DNA of 64,000 bases, taken from Halocafeteria seosinensis. Lineage: Eukaryota > Sar > Bigyra > Bicosoecida. The translations under genes were made by a program, and so were the position numbers. Under the pieces are notes generated by a model, which did no database searches, was not told the origin of the DNA, and worked only from the letters and a program-made list of their open reading frames with translations. The DNA lies in contig LVLI01000316.1 in NCBI GenBank assembly GCA_001687465.1, positions 1 through 64,000 of the forward strand, read 5' to 3'. Within the stretch, counting starts at the first letter, position 1. Every line of letters starts with the position of its first letter. Below are positions 21,342 to 33,489 of this stretch, piece by piece.

Positions 21342-22462
21342 CGTATCTGTAGCACAGTTCCTGTGCTGACGTGGCACTGACTCGCCGACGAAAGGAGGGA
21401 CGCTGGGATCCGTATTTTTTCGAGCAGCCAAAATGCTTTTAATCCTTTCGTTTTGCGCACGCGAAAACGTACCACCGGTACAATACAATACCCGACAATC
21501 TTGCCAAATCGACAAATGCTTGGGTGAAGGAAGGGAACACCACCTTCACAAAGCTGGATGCAAAGCCGGAACCTAAGTCTATAGCTCCAATGCTTCGATT
21601 ATGTAAGAACTCACTCAAATAGGACTTCGTATAAACTTTGAGGTCTCACTCCGTTCGATACGCTTCCTTTTTGTGTTGTTTTCGGTTAAGTTTTGCAGCA
21701 TGTTGCTTTCTCTTCCGGAGCCATTTTCTCCGGGACTTATGTTCAAAGGCTTTACATCCCCACGTTTTATAATTGGGGCAATGGTCCTTGTCCGAAACAT
21801 AATCCTTATAGAGTCCGTAATTCATACCGCCACTCCTGGGTGTGCCATCTCGGCGGTGAAAGGTACCATTGTGGGGAGATGGTACGTACTTCCGTAGCGT
21901 ATGTGAGGTGGTACGTTTGTTCATATTCGCTACCACTACCTACACCAAATAAATACCGACACGAAATTGCTAGTGGTAGACCAGCAAAAAGTTGTCCAAT
22001 CACAGTCTTTCCCATTGAAATTCCCAAGCGTGTCGGCAAGCGTTGAAGCGAGTTTCAGCCTGTGAAGACTGAAGAATATTCACTTCTGACGGTATGACTC
22101 GAGAAGAAGAAGAGGATACATGTAAGATCGAGAACCATGGGTGTCACTTATTTTGGAGAGAATGGAAGTTGTCGCTGCATTTACTACCGAGCGCAGCACC
22201 CTGGAATCCTAGGGCCTGGAATCGTCCCTGACAAACTTTATCGCTCCACACCAATGTGCTTGGACGAACTTTCCTCTGATATGTGGAAGAACCCATGAGC
22301 ATGAGTTCTCCAAGAGTCCAGGAAATGCTCTTGATACTATACGCTCTTTCTCTTCTTGAGAACCGCGCCTTGAGCACTACTGACTCTGATTCCTATCAAA
22401 CACGCAGCTGCAGTGTCCCCAATGTCCCCCGCGTTTTTCATGCTAAGCAATTGGTGCTCAGT
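21342..22462. other. Intergenic; one unassigned small frame set at 21646-22039 (minus)
   Basis: Minus-strand frames at 21806-22039 (start ISMGKTVIGQLFAGLPLAISCRYLFGVG, one hydrophobic segment) and 21646-21936 (Lys/Arg-rich end) overlap out of phase. They could be exons of a small membrane protein, but I cannot place a convincing intron and recognise no family. Nothing else is supportable in this stretch. Confidence 0.3.
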
Positions 22463-22970
22463 TCAGCGATTATCTTCTTTGACTTCATTCTCTACGCGTT
22501 CGCGCACTAGTTCGGCAATGGCCGTCTGAGTTTGCTTCTCCATTCTATCCAATTTAGGCTTTATCTCTCGTTTGAGATCCCAGTTTTCTTTCTTTGGGGC
22601 AATCGTAATGTTAGGGTCATCCTCCTGTACACAAGTCATTACCTTCTGTACCACTCGGGGGTACTAATAACAATGACCAAAGTAGACTCACTTTATCGCC
22701 TCCGGCACCTTCGAGGGCATCCCCTTGGTATTGCGCTTGTCCTTGGAAGAAGTCAGCATTGGCGGCTGCCGCTTTCTGGTTTCCCGAAGCTTTCAGGTGC
22801 TCCTGTTGATGCTGCTGTTGGACACGATGCTGATCCTGTTGGGTGATCTCTTTCTGTACTTCTCGGGAAGGTGCTTCTCGAGATTGAGCTGTATATGTGG
22901 AGAGATCATCGTGTTTGGGTTGATAATTGCGAAAGCGCAGTTTGGGCGCCCCTCCTTCCTGTTGCGCCAT
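22463..22970 (-). CDS. CCDC12: CCDC12/Cwf18 spliceosome-associated protein
   Basis: Exons are 22970-22692 and 22624-22463, about 146 residues; the 67-nt intron is GT-AG. Exon 1 has the family signature PKLRFRNYQPK, then a Gln-rich coiled-coil segment. Exon 2 begins EDDPNITIAPKKENWDLKR and continues with KLDRMEKQTQTAIAELVRER, the most conserved part of CCDC12/cwf18. Length is close to the usual 150-170. The protein associates with the Prp19/Cdc5 complex in the nucleus during splicing. It is transcribed divergently from RidA with only 82 bp between start codons, implying a shared bidirectional promoter. Confidence 0.88.
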
Positions 22971-23052
22971 TTCCTTGTTATCTGATTTGATTGATTGATA
23001 CAGAGTCTTAACAAGTTTAATTCAGCTCTTTTCCAACAAGACACGTGAAATA

Positions 23053-23706
23053 ATGGCATCTGAACAAGGCAGCGCAGCTTTGAATAAGAGCGCGGTCGCC
23101 ACGCCTCGCGCTCCAACCGCCATCGGGCCCTATACACAAGCCATCCGTGGGAATGGCCAATTGTTCGTCAGCGGTATGATTGGCCTCGACAGTGACTCTG
23201 GGAAACTTGTCTCGGATGATGTCCAAGAGCAAGCGAGAGAAGCGCTGAACAACTTGAAAGCCGTCGTGGAAGCTGGAGGGACGACGTTGGAAGCAATCGT
23301 AAGTGTTCCTCGACTGTATAAATGGGATCCGAGCACCTTACGGGCCCCAGACCCTTCTAGTACCATGACCACCATTGTGGTAGACTCCTACCGCTGGAGA
23401 ATGTGGTGGTCCTCCCAATGAATGCGAACGTAACACGTGTCAATGGAGCTGCAGGTCAAGGTAACAGTTATGATGACGGATATCGAGGACTACAAGAAAA
23501 TAAATGACGTGTACAAAGAATGTAAGCAAACGCTGATTACCCAAAGTTGCCTAGCGAAGTCCTATTAATTTCACTACCCTACTGTAATCGCAGTCTTCCC
23601 GTCGGAAGGGAAGGTTCCAGCGCCAGCTCGGTGTGCGTTTGGAGTCTCTGGATTACCGAAAGGAGCCAAAGTGGAATTTGACTGTATCGCATTAACTAGT
23701 GACTAG
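23053..23706 (+). CDS. RidA: RidA/YjgF/UK114 enamine-imine deaminase
   Basis: Exons are 23053-23298, 23455-23521 and 23594-23706, giving 141 residues; introns are 156 and 72 nt, GT-AG. Motifs are PTAIGPYTQAIRGNGQLFVSGMIGLD, VQEQAREALNNLKAVVEAGG, VKVTVMMTDIEDYKKINDVYKEFF and PAPARCAFGVSGLPKGAKVEFDCIAL. These include the Arg of the conserved ARxA motif that binds the substrate carboxylate and the terminal acidic residue of the family. RidA hydrolyses reactive enamine/imine intermediates made by PLP enzymes and acts as a trimer in cytosol or mitochondria. No clear presequence is present. The nearby class IV aminotransferase-like gene is a PLP-family protein, but the proximity may be chance. Confidence 0.9.
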
Positions 23707-23902
23707 ATGGGTTTTCATTCAATCTTCACAATTGGTATGGAAAAGAAACCATACTTTTTGGCCATCCACCCACTTCGCGACTGGGTTACCTTCAAGCCTG
23801 GTGTTCACGCAAGCGTACATATTTATGTAGTCTGCCGGAAGACATAAACATGAATCTTCTCTGATAAATTTTATACCTTGTTGCAGAAGTGCAGCAAAGT
23901 GG

Positions 23903-24698
23903 CTATACGCCCATCCTTATGACACGCGTCTTTTTCATCGCATGCACTGTAGCTTGCCGTTGCTTGTATTGCTCTGGAGTTAGCACCATAGTTTTCCCTG
24001 TTTTTGTCTTCCAATATCTATGTTTGGCTTTGGAAGGGTCTTCCACATCTTCCTCATCATCTGACCACAATGAATGCCATTCATCTGTTTTAGGTGCGCT
24101 CGTATCGGCAGTTTGTGTCTCACCCACCGGCTCCTCGAGATCTCCTAGCCATACCACACCTGGAGGAGTGAATTTTCGTATCCTTTCTTGCTTCTCTTCT
24201 TCCTTTCTCCTTTCCAACTCCTCCAGAGATATCCCTTCCTTATCAGCTTGTGCTCGATTGCGTTGTTTCTCTGCTCTAGCTCGAATAACCAATTTTTTCA
24301 GGCGCAGCGCTTCCTGTGAAGCCAATTTATAGTCCGGCGTGTTGATCAAATAGTTGTCCAACCCACCCCGCTTATCCATCCATCTCAACGAGTACGCTGT
24401 CGCTCGTGTGGGGATCTTCTGACCCAGGTTTTCACTCCATAATGTCACATACTGGGAATTCGGCTTCCAACTTCGTCGAGTTCTGAAACACAGAAAGGAC
24501 ACATACACGTTCCTCAACCCCCAGGACACACATATAAGAGTGCCAAACTTACTTTCTCTCGGAATGGGAGACGTTGTTCCCGAACACGATGCGCTTACCA
24601 CCGTATAAACCCCTTTGTCCTCGATGGAAGCTGCCACTCTGGGCTCCTCCGGGGGAGCCACTTTTCCCTCGTAATGCGCTAATAAATCGACTTGCCAT
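23903..24698 (-). CDS. MRPL28: Mitochondrial large-subunit ribosomal protein bL28m
   Basis: Exons are 24698-24553 and 24482-23903, about 241 residues; the 70-nt intron is GT-AG. The protein starts MASRFISALRGKSGS, a plausible mitochondrial presequence. It then has RGLYGGKRIVFGNNVSHSERKTRRSWKPN, YVTLWSENLGQKI and LRWMDKRGGLDNYLI. This is the bL28 core followed by the eukaryotic mitochondrial extension. The C-terminal 100 residues are a charged coiled coil and acidic linker, as in longer mitochondrial L28 proteins. It converges with RidA (about 200 bp between stops). Confidence 0.87.
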
Positions 24699-25000
24699 CT
24701 TCGTATCACTAAGTGTGCAATCTTTACAAACAACCAAAGGACATATCGTAATCATCAACTAACACGTGAAAATCACTGTATACAAGAAGGGAAGAGCTGG
24801 ACATGCGGAAAGTAGCGACCTCGCACGGCTCGGGATCCGGGATCCAAAAGGAATTCTAGCCGGGGGAAAAAAGTAGTTGACGTGTTCGATACAATTGATA
24901 CCATTATTATCACTGGATTGTACAAAATTTTGATCTGAGGGATTGGATTATATCAGTGCGTAGCTTTTCTTGGCCTGGACACTACATTCACAGTGCATGA

Positions 25001-26381
25001 ATGACTTCCTCTCCGTGGTGCAGAGGTTTGCAACGGAGAATTCAGTACCATCGACGATTTTTTAATGCTACTCCACTGCGATTTTCATGCACACTACAAG
25101 CGCATATGAGTGACGTTCCTGGAGTGTACGCCGATGACTCCATTGCCTTCCCAGTAGAGAGCGCCACAGCTGGTAAGGACCTCCTGGAATACGGACCTCG
25201 AGGTACGTACGTAAGTAAGACTCTGACGTAAGAGGCGCAAGTTTTCATTATCATGGCGCATGATCCAGGCGTATATACGACGGCCAGAACGGTGCGGCAT
25301 GACCGTGTATTCCAGTTTGATAAGCAAGTCAATCGGCTAGGTGCGTAGGGTATTTAGAGCGCACTCTGGGATTCCCTCATCGCTGAAGTTTGTCGTCATT
25401 GCAGTGGAGAGTGCTGCACTTATGATATTGGACGATGAATTCAAGGATGGGATCTTGTCTGAAGACAAAGTACCTCATACGACAGAGGAGAAAATTGCCC
25501 ATGTGAGAGCGCATGTACCCCGGGGTGATGAGACCCTGGATAGAACGCAAATGACTGAGAGAATGAAGTTCATCTGTAAAACAGCTATAGATCTACTCGA
25601 TACCAGTAGAACTGACTGGAAGGAACATGATTTGAAAATTACGCTGCTCTACTCTTGGCAACCGCTGCTGTCGAAAGTTGAGCCTCAACACTACCCGAAA
25701 CTTCCTCAACCACAACAGCATTCGCAGCGCGAAGAAATAAGAGGACATTACGCTACCAGTTTTGGAAAGAATCACACGGCACTGATGTGTTATGTGACTA
25801 GGCTTCCAGTTCGTCCGGAGACTCAAGTGAAGACAGTGGTTCGCGGGACGCCACGGTCCAACGCTGCTGCCAAGGATTCTGCATGGGTACATACACGTCG
25901 AGAGTTGGAGAAGAAAATGTCGGAAGATATGGAAGAAACACTGCTCATTGAGTTTTCCTCGGGAAGACTAATGGAAGGTTTGCAGACCAATTTCATGGCC
26001 ATCATTGATGGAGTGTTATACACTGCCGGTGACAACGTACTCAATGGCACAGTACGACAACTAGTTCTGGAAGAATGCGATGCTAACGGTATTCCCTACA
26101 AGCTCGAAGGTCCCCTGCTTAGTCAAGCTCACCTCTGGGAAGCGGCCTTCATTACGAGTACGTCCAGATTGATTCTACCTGTTGACGAATTACACATTCC
26201 CCAGGATGTCGCCGCAAACTTCAGTGGCGGTCTCATAGATGGTTCCACCCGCAACAATGCTGGGAAAACCGAGGACGGAAGTCTCACGCTTTCGTTTCGT
26301 TCTTCGGAGTGTGCGCTTTTGTCTCGTCTTTCCCGACTGGTTCGAAATGCAGTAGAGGAACATAGCTCACCTCTAAGATAA
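25001..26381 (+). CDS. Class IV aminotransferase-like protein (PLP fold type IV)
   Basis: Exons are 25001-25202, 25269-25340 and 25405-26381, giving 416 residues; introns are 66 and 64 nt, GT-AG. The first 35 residues are Arg-rich and could target a mitochondrion or plastid. The core shows GVYTTARTVRHDRVFQFDKQVNRL, the N-terminal strand and helix of class IV aminotransferases, and later RGTPRSNAAAKDSAWVHTRR. It also has EEFSSGR-like LIEFSSGRLMEGLQTNF and a C-terminal TRLILPVDEL equivalent (TSTSRLILPVDEL). The family includes branched-chain aminotransferase, D-amino-acid aminotransferase and aminodeoxychorismate lyase. This divergent eukaryotic branch is usually left uncharacterised. The lysine in AAKDSAW sits where the PLP lysine is expected, so activity is possible. 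Substrate unknown. Confidence 0.8.
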
Positions 26382-26957
26382 GTGGCAAGGGAACAGATAT
26401 CTAAGTTGATTGACCCAACCTCCATGTTGTCTGAGTGAACATGGAGGACTAGGATTTATGCATCAGGTGAGCACGCGAATTCCTTCGGAAAGGGCGAAAC
26501 TCGTTGGCCTTCCAGTTGTCTGATAGCAACTAAGAACGATCGAAGCAACTACGAGTATACTCGGATAGGTGATGCTGCCATACGCCCGTTGTACTGTGCC
26601 AACGATTCTACACATGTCGACGCCGCAAAACCAACTGTTCGTTATTCATTAAATTTTGCGGGTGTTGGTCCTTATACGAACGTCCAATACATCGGAAAAC
26701 TGGAGGATCTCCCTACGATCCAAGAGCAAAGAATCGAGGTGAGAGCTAGAGGTAATGTGCCTCTAGGAGGGGGTTTCTACTGATCAGAAGCTTGAAAAAT
26801 GGGGAACTCTAGTAACTCATCTGATCGACTACTGACGCTGTTGAATGCACCACCAGAAACTAGTAAGACCGATAATGTTCAGAGCGAGGCTCGAGTTGGT
26901 AGCATCGGATGGCATCTGTGCCAGCCTAAGCCATCCCTATGATATTATTTTTATAAT
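26382..26957. other. Intergenic; short unassigned plus frame
   Basis: A plus-strand frame of 64 codons at 26589-26783 matches nothing I know and lacks a convincing ATG context. The rest is unremarkable intergenic sequence between the aminotransferase-like gene and the convergent gene at 26958-28224. Confidence 0.35.
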
Positions 26958-28224
26958 TTACGTTTCGTGATCGACCTTGGAATCATTTTCCTGTTCATGT
27001 CCCTCCCCATGTTCATCGGCTTCTTGATCAATGTCTGGAAGGGTATCTTGCAATGCTTTCAACAAGGCTCGGTATTCAATTAGTTTGGTGCTCTGGCACC
27101 ACTGGTCAACTATTTCGAAGACAGCATCGTAGAATTGCTTCCATGTAACATAGTGAGGCTGATATTGTCGGTTTGCCGCTGCTGGGGCCGATTTAACGGG
27201 GCGATTCCGTGTGGCTGGTTTATCTATCTCCAAGCGTTCTCTTTCGGAGTCCCGCATCCAGTCCATCTGAAGAAAAATAGGACGCTTGTTCAAGAGCCGT
27301 ATTAATAAATACGAAGATTTTATATGCTACGCACCTCCAAGTGACGATCCAAGTCGTTGACTGCAGCTTCGGGGCGCAGAACTCTGATGAAATATCTATA
27401 CATCCGTTGGTATTCCTCGAAGGGGAGTACTTTCCCCACACCAGGAAAAGGCGTCGGAGCAGGAACGTTGCTACTTTGATTAGGATCGCTTAGGACCGAG
27501 TTTCGGAGCTCTATTGGATACTCCTCCATTGCTGGGTCGTCAATCCAATTCAGTTTCCGAGCCACCTGCTCAAGGACGACAGTAGCATTTACGTGTAATC
27601 CAACACGGGAGAGCGAAAAAGAACGTCTTAACATACATTTCGAATTTCTGTACGAAGTATCGGGTTCGAGTAGAGTTTATTCCTCTGCTCCACTGCTCCT
27701 TGCGTATACATTGCATCATCGCCTTGGAGGAAGTATGGCATCTCTCCACGAGCCATCAAGTTACTATCTCGTTTGGGATCCACAATGAACGAGACGTGGT
27801 CCTTGGAAGGACGAGCAAATAGTTCCGAGTCATAGCTGGACGCAATTTCATGTCCCGGGCGTGATTTTACCTCCTCTGTTGAAGGCTTTTGCCCTTCACT
27901 TGAACTTTCTCGATGGTAGCGATTCCCCGCCACTACAGCTTCAATGTCCTCCACGTTTCCACGCTGCAGCTTGTTCCTTCGGCGCTCCGCAATTTTCGCT
28001 ACCGGGGTATTTTTATGATGCTTCTCTTTCGAGGGTGATCCTCGAAACTTGAGCTTCTTTGCATGCGGCGATACATTCTCTTGATTCTCCGAAGACAAGG
28101 CATATCCACCCCCGGTGCGTCTGCGAGGTGAATCGGTGCTTCCATTCTCTTCCACGTTGGTGGTTCGCGGTGGTGGTGGAGAAGGATTCGTGTACTTTAC
28201 GGTGCTATTGTCTTCCTGCGACAT
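26958..28224 (-). CDS. Conserved-looking protein of unknown function, three exons
   Basis: Exons are 28224-27637, 27565-27335 and 27266-26958, about 375 residues; introns are 71 and 68 nt, GT-AG. The N-terminal ~130 residues are disordered, Ser/Pro/Lys-rich and probably nuclear or cytoskeletal in type. The C-terminal half is helical: PYFLQGDDAMYTQGAVEQRNKLY, LPFEEYQRMYRYFIRVLRP, MDWMRDSERERL and VTWKQFYDAVFEIVDQW..ST.LIEYRALLKAL. This EEY-helix, DWxxD, FYDAVFEIVDQW arrangement reminds me of a family of protist proteins with no assigned function. I cannot name it. It is not an artefact: three exons splice in frame and each extends the same helical domain. Confidence 0.7.
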
Positions 28225-28797
28225 CCTTTCAAACAATCAAACAGTCATATGTGTGCATCCACAATTCACTATATTTTTCTGGGCGTCTTTCACTTCCATT
28301 GACCCATAAACCGTTTAGCGGTTCTTCAACCGCCGATCCCATCCCACGTTGCGACCGAATCAGGTCGCAAGCGCAGGTTTGGAAGGGTATTAAATGAAGT
28401 GTGGCCTAAGAATACCAGTATTCAACGGCACTGGAATTGCGTAGATATGCCGACTTGGGTTGGTCGGTTTTGAGAGAGTGGGGACAGAAAAATACCCCCC
28501 CGTGTAAGTGAAGAAGCGAGCGTTGACCGGCAACGAATAGCGCGCCAAGACTTCCCTTTCACGGTTTAATGCCACATACAGCTCCCTTTGCATGGCTGAC
28601 AGACTAGCTAAAAGTTTTACAGCCCTTTAGCCCTTGTAAGGAGTCCTTGTGGACAGCGTAACAACGAGATTTAGCGTGAACATCGAAGTGTAACTCGGGC
28701 AAAAAGAGAGCCAACGTCTCGGAGGAGCCCTTATTAGGTGCCTTTCCATTCATTGTGCAATTTGCATACGGTTAAACGGTTGTATTGAAGCGAGGAA
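28225..28797. promoter_or_regulatory. Divergent intergenic region between two unrecognised genes
   Basis: About 570 bp separate the start codons of the minus-strand gene ending at 28224 and the plus-strand gene starting at 28798. It must hold both promoters. No TATA box or other core element stands out clearly. Confidence 0.35.
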
Positions 28798-31700
28798 ATG
28801 GCGTTCTTTGCGAATGAAGTCCTTGAGGAAGTGATTCAAGTGGTGTCTGAACGAGGTGAGTCTGACAGGCACCTGTACTTCCTCTCCATTCCACAAGGAA
28901 TGTGCTGTATGATGTTAACGCAGAGTTCCCCGTTCATTATCTGACGGAAAGGCTCTATAAAATCTTTCGGGAGAAAGCAGTGCCCGAAAAATGCCCGGAA
29001 CTTGTGTCTGTCATCTACCAAACGGTAGCATGTTTATTGGATAGGTACGTTATAAGATGGTATTCTTGAAAGACTTAATTCCTTATTACGAGTGAATGTT
29101 ATATTGGTGTTGTATGTCGATTGGCAGACGGTCCCAGGACCAACTAACTTTAATGGCACTTCACCATGCATTGGATGCGGATGTCAAGACAGAGCACTTA
29201 TTCTACGGTGGTAAATCCCGAGTGCTGGAAATTCTACAGGACGCAACAAGGGTATTAACGCTTGATAACGCACGACTGGATGGTCGTCTACCGATCAGTC
29301 TTCGATGCCCTCCGCTGCAAGAACTGCTGGACAAATTTGCTGCAATTTTCGACGTCCTGGACCGTTCCTCTTTCGAACTTACGGGGTTACATCAGTGGCT
29401 GCTGAGTGGGGATCACATCAGATGTTTACGTTGTTTAGACCGAAGGATCCAACATAGCAGATATTTTGTTTTACATCATCCAATTCTAACGCTGATAAAT
29501 TTGGCCAGCATGTCGCTCCGAATGACCCAACATACCACAGCTGTTAGATACACGGACCTGGCCTTGAAAGTATTTTATGAAAATCGGACAAATAAGCGTT
29601 TCTCAGAAGGAACAGCGATAGAAATGGATGCCCCAAACAAGCAGAAGGTTAGTCATGTTCCTTCACGTGCGTCTGAAACGGAACTATTCACGCTCAGAAC
29701 GCGAACACCATGGATGAAATTGGTGCTTTGCATCCTAGGATATAATTTTGCCCTTTGTGCTACCGAGTTGCGCGAATTCAGCGTAAGCTTGGATCTTTGC
29801 GATCTATTGCTTGGGGTGCTGGCAGACGCACAGACCACTAGTCCTTCTGAAGTACCCAAGATTTTTAAGAGGAAGATACAGAGACTTTACGATTTTGTGG
29901 AAGAGTTGAGAAGCACTATGGATTCAGTGCAAGTGCATGGTGGTCCCGGCAGTGCATTTGAGGGAGCCCAATTGTCAGGACAACACAGTGCTAGGCACCA
30001 GAGTTCGCTGGTACGTCCTTTGGATGAAGGGAACACACAGAACGGGCCATCATTTTCACCCATTAATACCGGAAGTAATAAGCACTTCGATTGGGAGCAA
30101 ATGCCGTTGAATAATTCCAAACAAAAAGAACGATCAGAAACCTTCTCAACTTCGGCGTTCATGGAAGGAACACAAACTCGATTCTCCCCGTGGTTTACTT
30201 GGAACCATCCCGGCAAATCTGGTGTGCTGGACTCCTTTTCTTCTGTTACATATCACCCGCAACTGGAGAGTGACCATAACGACTGTGCAGCCACTGTAGT
30301 ATTCGATATGCTGGCAAATGACTTATTCGATGAGGATGTGGAAGAAGTAAACCTACATCAAAGAAGCATCAGTTCGAATTCCCCCGAGAAAGTCAGAGCA
30401 CAAGCCCGGAGCTACGTAAGCTCATCGCCAAAAGAGGGAAATGCCCAGACTCAGGACTTGTCTTCTTTTCGGGAGATCGAGAAGATACTGAGAGTAAAAC
30501 CTCGCACTGCTGGTGCTGTCGTTGGACGGAACAAGACTGCAAAGAGTCGAAGTAAGAAGAAGAAGAAAAACCTGCCGAGATTGAACACTTCAAGTAATGT
30601 GGTGAGCACCAAGTCGCTACGTAGCTCAGGAAGTACCCACGTGCTAAGTCCGGTTCAGAGGAATCAGTTTAAACCTGCTCGAAAGAGTTTACCTCCTCTT
30701 CGATTTGCGTCCCACACCGTGCAGCAGAGCATTCCTTCCCAGAATCAGCTCTACCATTTATTCTGTAGGGCATCTTTTGTCAGCAGGTACTCTGAGCTGC
30801 TGAAGAATTTACTCAGTGTACCCCGTGAGCTGCCTCGTGGTAGCGTCAGCGCTCGAGAAACAAGCACCTCTGACACACATACTTTCCAGCGTCGACCCCA
30901 AACGTCGCCGCACGTTTCTGGGACAGTCTCGCGAGCAGAGAAGGAGCGAATGGCGCGGTCTAAACTGTCACGATTTCTTCTTTCTGTTATTCCCCGCTGG
31001 CGGCATAAACGTATGAGGAAGTCCTTTATCCAGCTCCAGCGAAGATTCAGAAGAATACATCGAGCAAAGTTGGCCAAGTTTTTTACATGCGATGAAGCCA
31101 GGGTAGAAATCGATCTTCGTCCTTCGGGTCTGCTATATGCGGAAGAACCAGTGGGAGAGGAAGAAGATTCTGAAGATGCCGCCCCAGCTCTGTCGACATA
31201 TGTAACCGCTGAACACGAAGTGAGGCAAGTGGACGGGAGGAAAGAACTCAGTATGGCTCGCCCGTGTTTGGACCACCCTCAAAGACCAACTGAGCTACGG
31301 CTAAGGGAGTGTATGCATGTTATTGACGCAACTTTAGGAATGCAGATATGGGATGACGAAGGCAATTGCATCTCTAGCGAATCATACAATTTGGACAAAT
31401 TGTTTCACAACGGGTACAGGAGTATTGACTCTGTCGCTTTGAAGAAGGCTATGTCCACCTACAGAACCAGGTATTATTTGGCCAAGGTAAGGCTGTGATA
31501 ATCTTGTGAGGTGCTGGTAATATCAATATCGATTCCTTCGTGATTGGTCGCCGCAGCTTGCTCATGATGACGGGCTCGCAATTAAAATCCAAAGCCTATG
31601 CCGAAAGTGGAGAAATCGTGTCAGGCAGCGTCGAACAGAGTTTCTGGAGGCAGTCAAGTCTAAACTCCCAGAGGATCTCTTCTTTTCTTCTAAATGGTAT

Positions 31701-32150
31701 GCACGTAATTTGTTTGACTGTCTATTTGCTAAGCAACCTTCAACAACGTGGGTTGATGTTGGATTCAGGGAGTCTCAATGGAGGAAGTGGAACCAAGAAT
31801 ATAAATTCTTCGTTAAGCACTCAATGCCTCGAGGCTCAGCCTTATTTGGACAAGGATCCCCTAACCTACGTCTTGAACCGATCTTTGAAATTCGCGCTTA
31901 TTCCAGAGAATCAGAGCGTCCCGTTCTGGTTCTTGAAAATATATCGATGCAGCTCCTAGAGAACGGTCGAGTTCCTAAAGAAGAGTACACGCTGGACCCG
32001 CTGGAGACATTGCCACCTTCCATATTGGAAATGCGGACGGAGAAGAGTGTGATTGCTCCTGTAATGCAGCGAGCTGCCGAAAAATATCGTGCCGAAATGT
32101 CTAAGGCGTTGAAAGAGCAACTACCTGATGAGTTCGAGGAAGTCAGTTAA
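28798..32150 (+). CDS. Large IQ-motif protein of unknown function
   Basis: Exons are 28798-28855, 28924-29044, 29128-31486 and 31557-32150, giving about 1043 residues. All three introns (68, 83 and 70 nt) are GT-AG and phases are consistent. The N-terminal ~210 residues are helical, with no recognised family. The middle (about 250-560) is disordered and Ser-rich with Lys clusters (KSRSKKKKKN). Two IQ-like calmodulin-binding segments are visible: FIQLQRRFRRIHRAKLAK near residue 680 and AIKIQSLCRKWRNRVRQR near residue 860. The C-terminal ~200 residues are charged. IQ motifs suggest calmodulin or EF-hand light-chain binding, so a cytoskeletal or ciliary scaffold is possible, but that is inference only. 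Confidence 0.75.
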
Positions 32151-32325
32151 GGCCCTTCGAGTCTTGTCGTACTTCTTTGTACAGAGGTATTTGTAACGAG
32201 TGAAATCATTGTATTCAACTCAATTGTAACAATGTAAAGGTACGCGTATACAAGTAGTGTCTTCCCATGCTTACAGTTTCTGACCTCCTGACCCTCGAAT
32301 CCTGGATTGAGCTTACTTCTTCAAA

Positions 32326-32408
32326 TGTAACGCCCGCGAATTCCTTTGGTTACTATGCGTTTATATTTTCAATTTTGTAAAAGTTATTAAAAGTTCGCGG
32401 GCGTTACA
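32326..32408. repeat. 83-bp element with perfect 15-bp terminal inverted repeats
   Basis: TGTAACGCCCGCGAA (32326-32340) is exactly inverted at 32394-32408. The 53-bp interior is AT-rich. It lies 175 bp after the stop of the IQ gene. It could be a miniature inverted-repeat element or a strong hairpin in the 3' region of that gene. Confidence 0.75.
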
Positions 32409-32559
32409 CGCGCAACCTTGACAACGGTCGTCGAAGTTCTGAAATTTGCTGGTTTGACATCTTTGCTACTTCTTTACTCCAAGGTTGCACAAGAAGGACA
32501 CTGTCTGTCTGGGTATTATGAGATCGATTGCGAGGGTGTAAGTGGAGACGTGGTTTCAG

Positions 32560-33460
32560 TATTATCCTTCATCGAACGTCGAGGCGGCAAAAATTGGACC
32601 TATAGGTGTCCCACCTTTAAATACTCTGGATTCAACTGTACGATACTGGAAAGAGGTTGTGGGAAAGGACGATGAATGGATCTATGGACTTTCATGGAGG
32701 CAATACGGCTGTGCGTGAACGCGACACGGGAAACATTGATGAAATTCCCGCGGTTTGGGGGACGCTTGTGTATGGGGATGAATTCGGAAAACTGGAGAGT
32801 TCAGCTGTACGTATTCGTTGAGATTACTCTTTCTCCAAAGATTGCCGGTTGTCGAAGCGGTTTCCAAGCAAAAACGTTCACAGGTCAGGAAAACATCCAA
32901 GACCAGAATGTATTGGTCTTTGGGTGTTCTCTTCCCCAGTCGTGGATTACTAAGGCAAACGATTTCTCAAAGAATCAACAAAAACGATTTGATACCTTAA
33001 AATCCCTGGTTTGATATGGCCCCCAGGAGATGGGCCCTCCGAAATCACGGTAGGGGGGGCAGCATTGTCAGGCGAATGCGAAGGACACGCACTGTTATTT
33101 AGGAAAGGCAGAATTACAATGGCATTGATGGGAGTGGTCACACCATCAAAGTGTGGGCCCCACTAGTAAACGGAGCACACACTTGAATCACGGTCGGCGT
33201 GTAGTTGATCAAATTCACATTCAATGACACATGGTCAATACTGTAGTGCATAGGTTTGTCGATCCAATTTCATTATTCCATCCATGGCACTCCGAATCGT
33301 GGAAAGATGTGCTTTTGCGGGGACCACCATTGGAGCCAACATGACCTGGAAGTACAGTACTGCATTCTGAACGATTCGGCCTGTCTGCCCGGAGGATACG
33401 TTATCATCAATAAGGGACTCATTGAGTGGGTCTTGGAATGAATGTGAAAGGTACAACTGC
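32560..33460 (+). pseudogene. Mosaic partial duplicate: LRR-gene start + gene at 35.6 kb + OMA1
   Basis: Three blocks are collinear with other parts of the window. 32620-32790 matches the start of the LRR relic at 40160-40330 (STVRYWKEVVGKDDEWI against STVKYWNEVVGEDNEWI). 32800-33170 matches 36310-36710 (GFQAKTFTGQENIQDQNVL against GFQVKTFTGQENISDQNVL, and the TGGGCCCCACTAGTAA stretch). 33200-33450 matches 37205-37900, including the intergenic DNA before OMA1 and YCILNDSACLPGGYVIINKGLIEWV. Parts are missing inside each block and frames are broken, so it is non-functional. Inclusion of intergenic DNA shows it arose by DNA duplication, not by retrocopying. Confidence 0.8.
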
Positions 33461-33489
33461 AGGTGGTTGATAACAATGGGAGAGGTGCC

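Noticed and set aside
21646-22039. Small membrane or basic protein on the minus strand
   Set aside because: Two out-of-phase frames cannot be joined by a convincing intron and no family is recognised.
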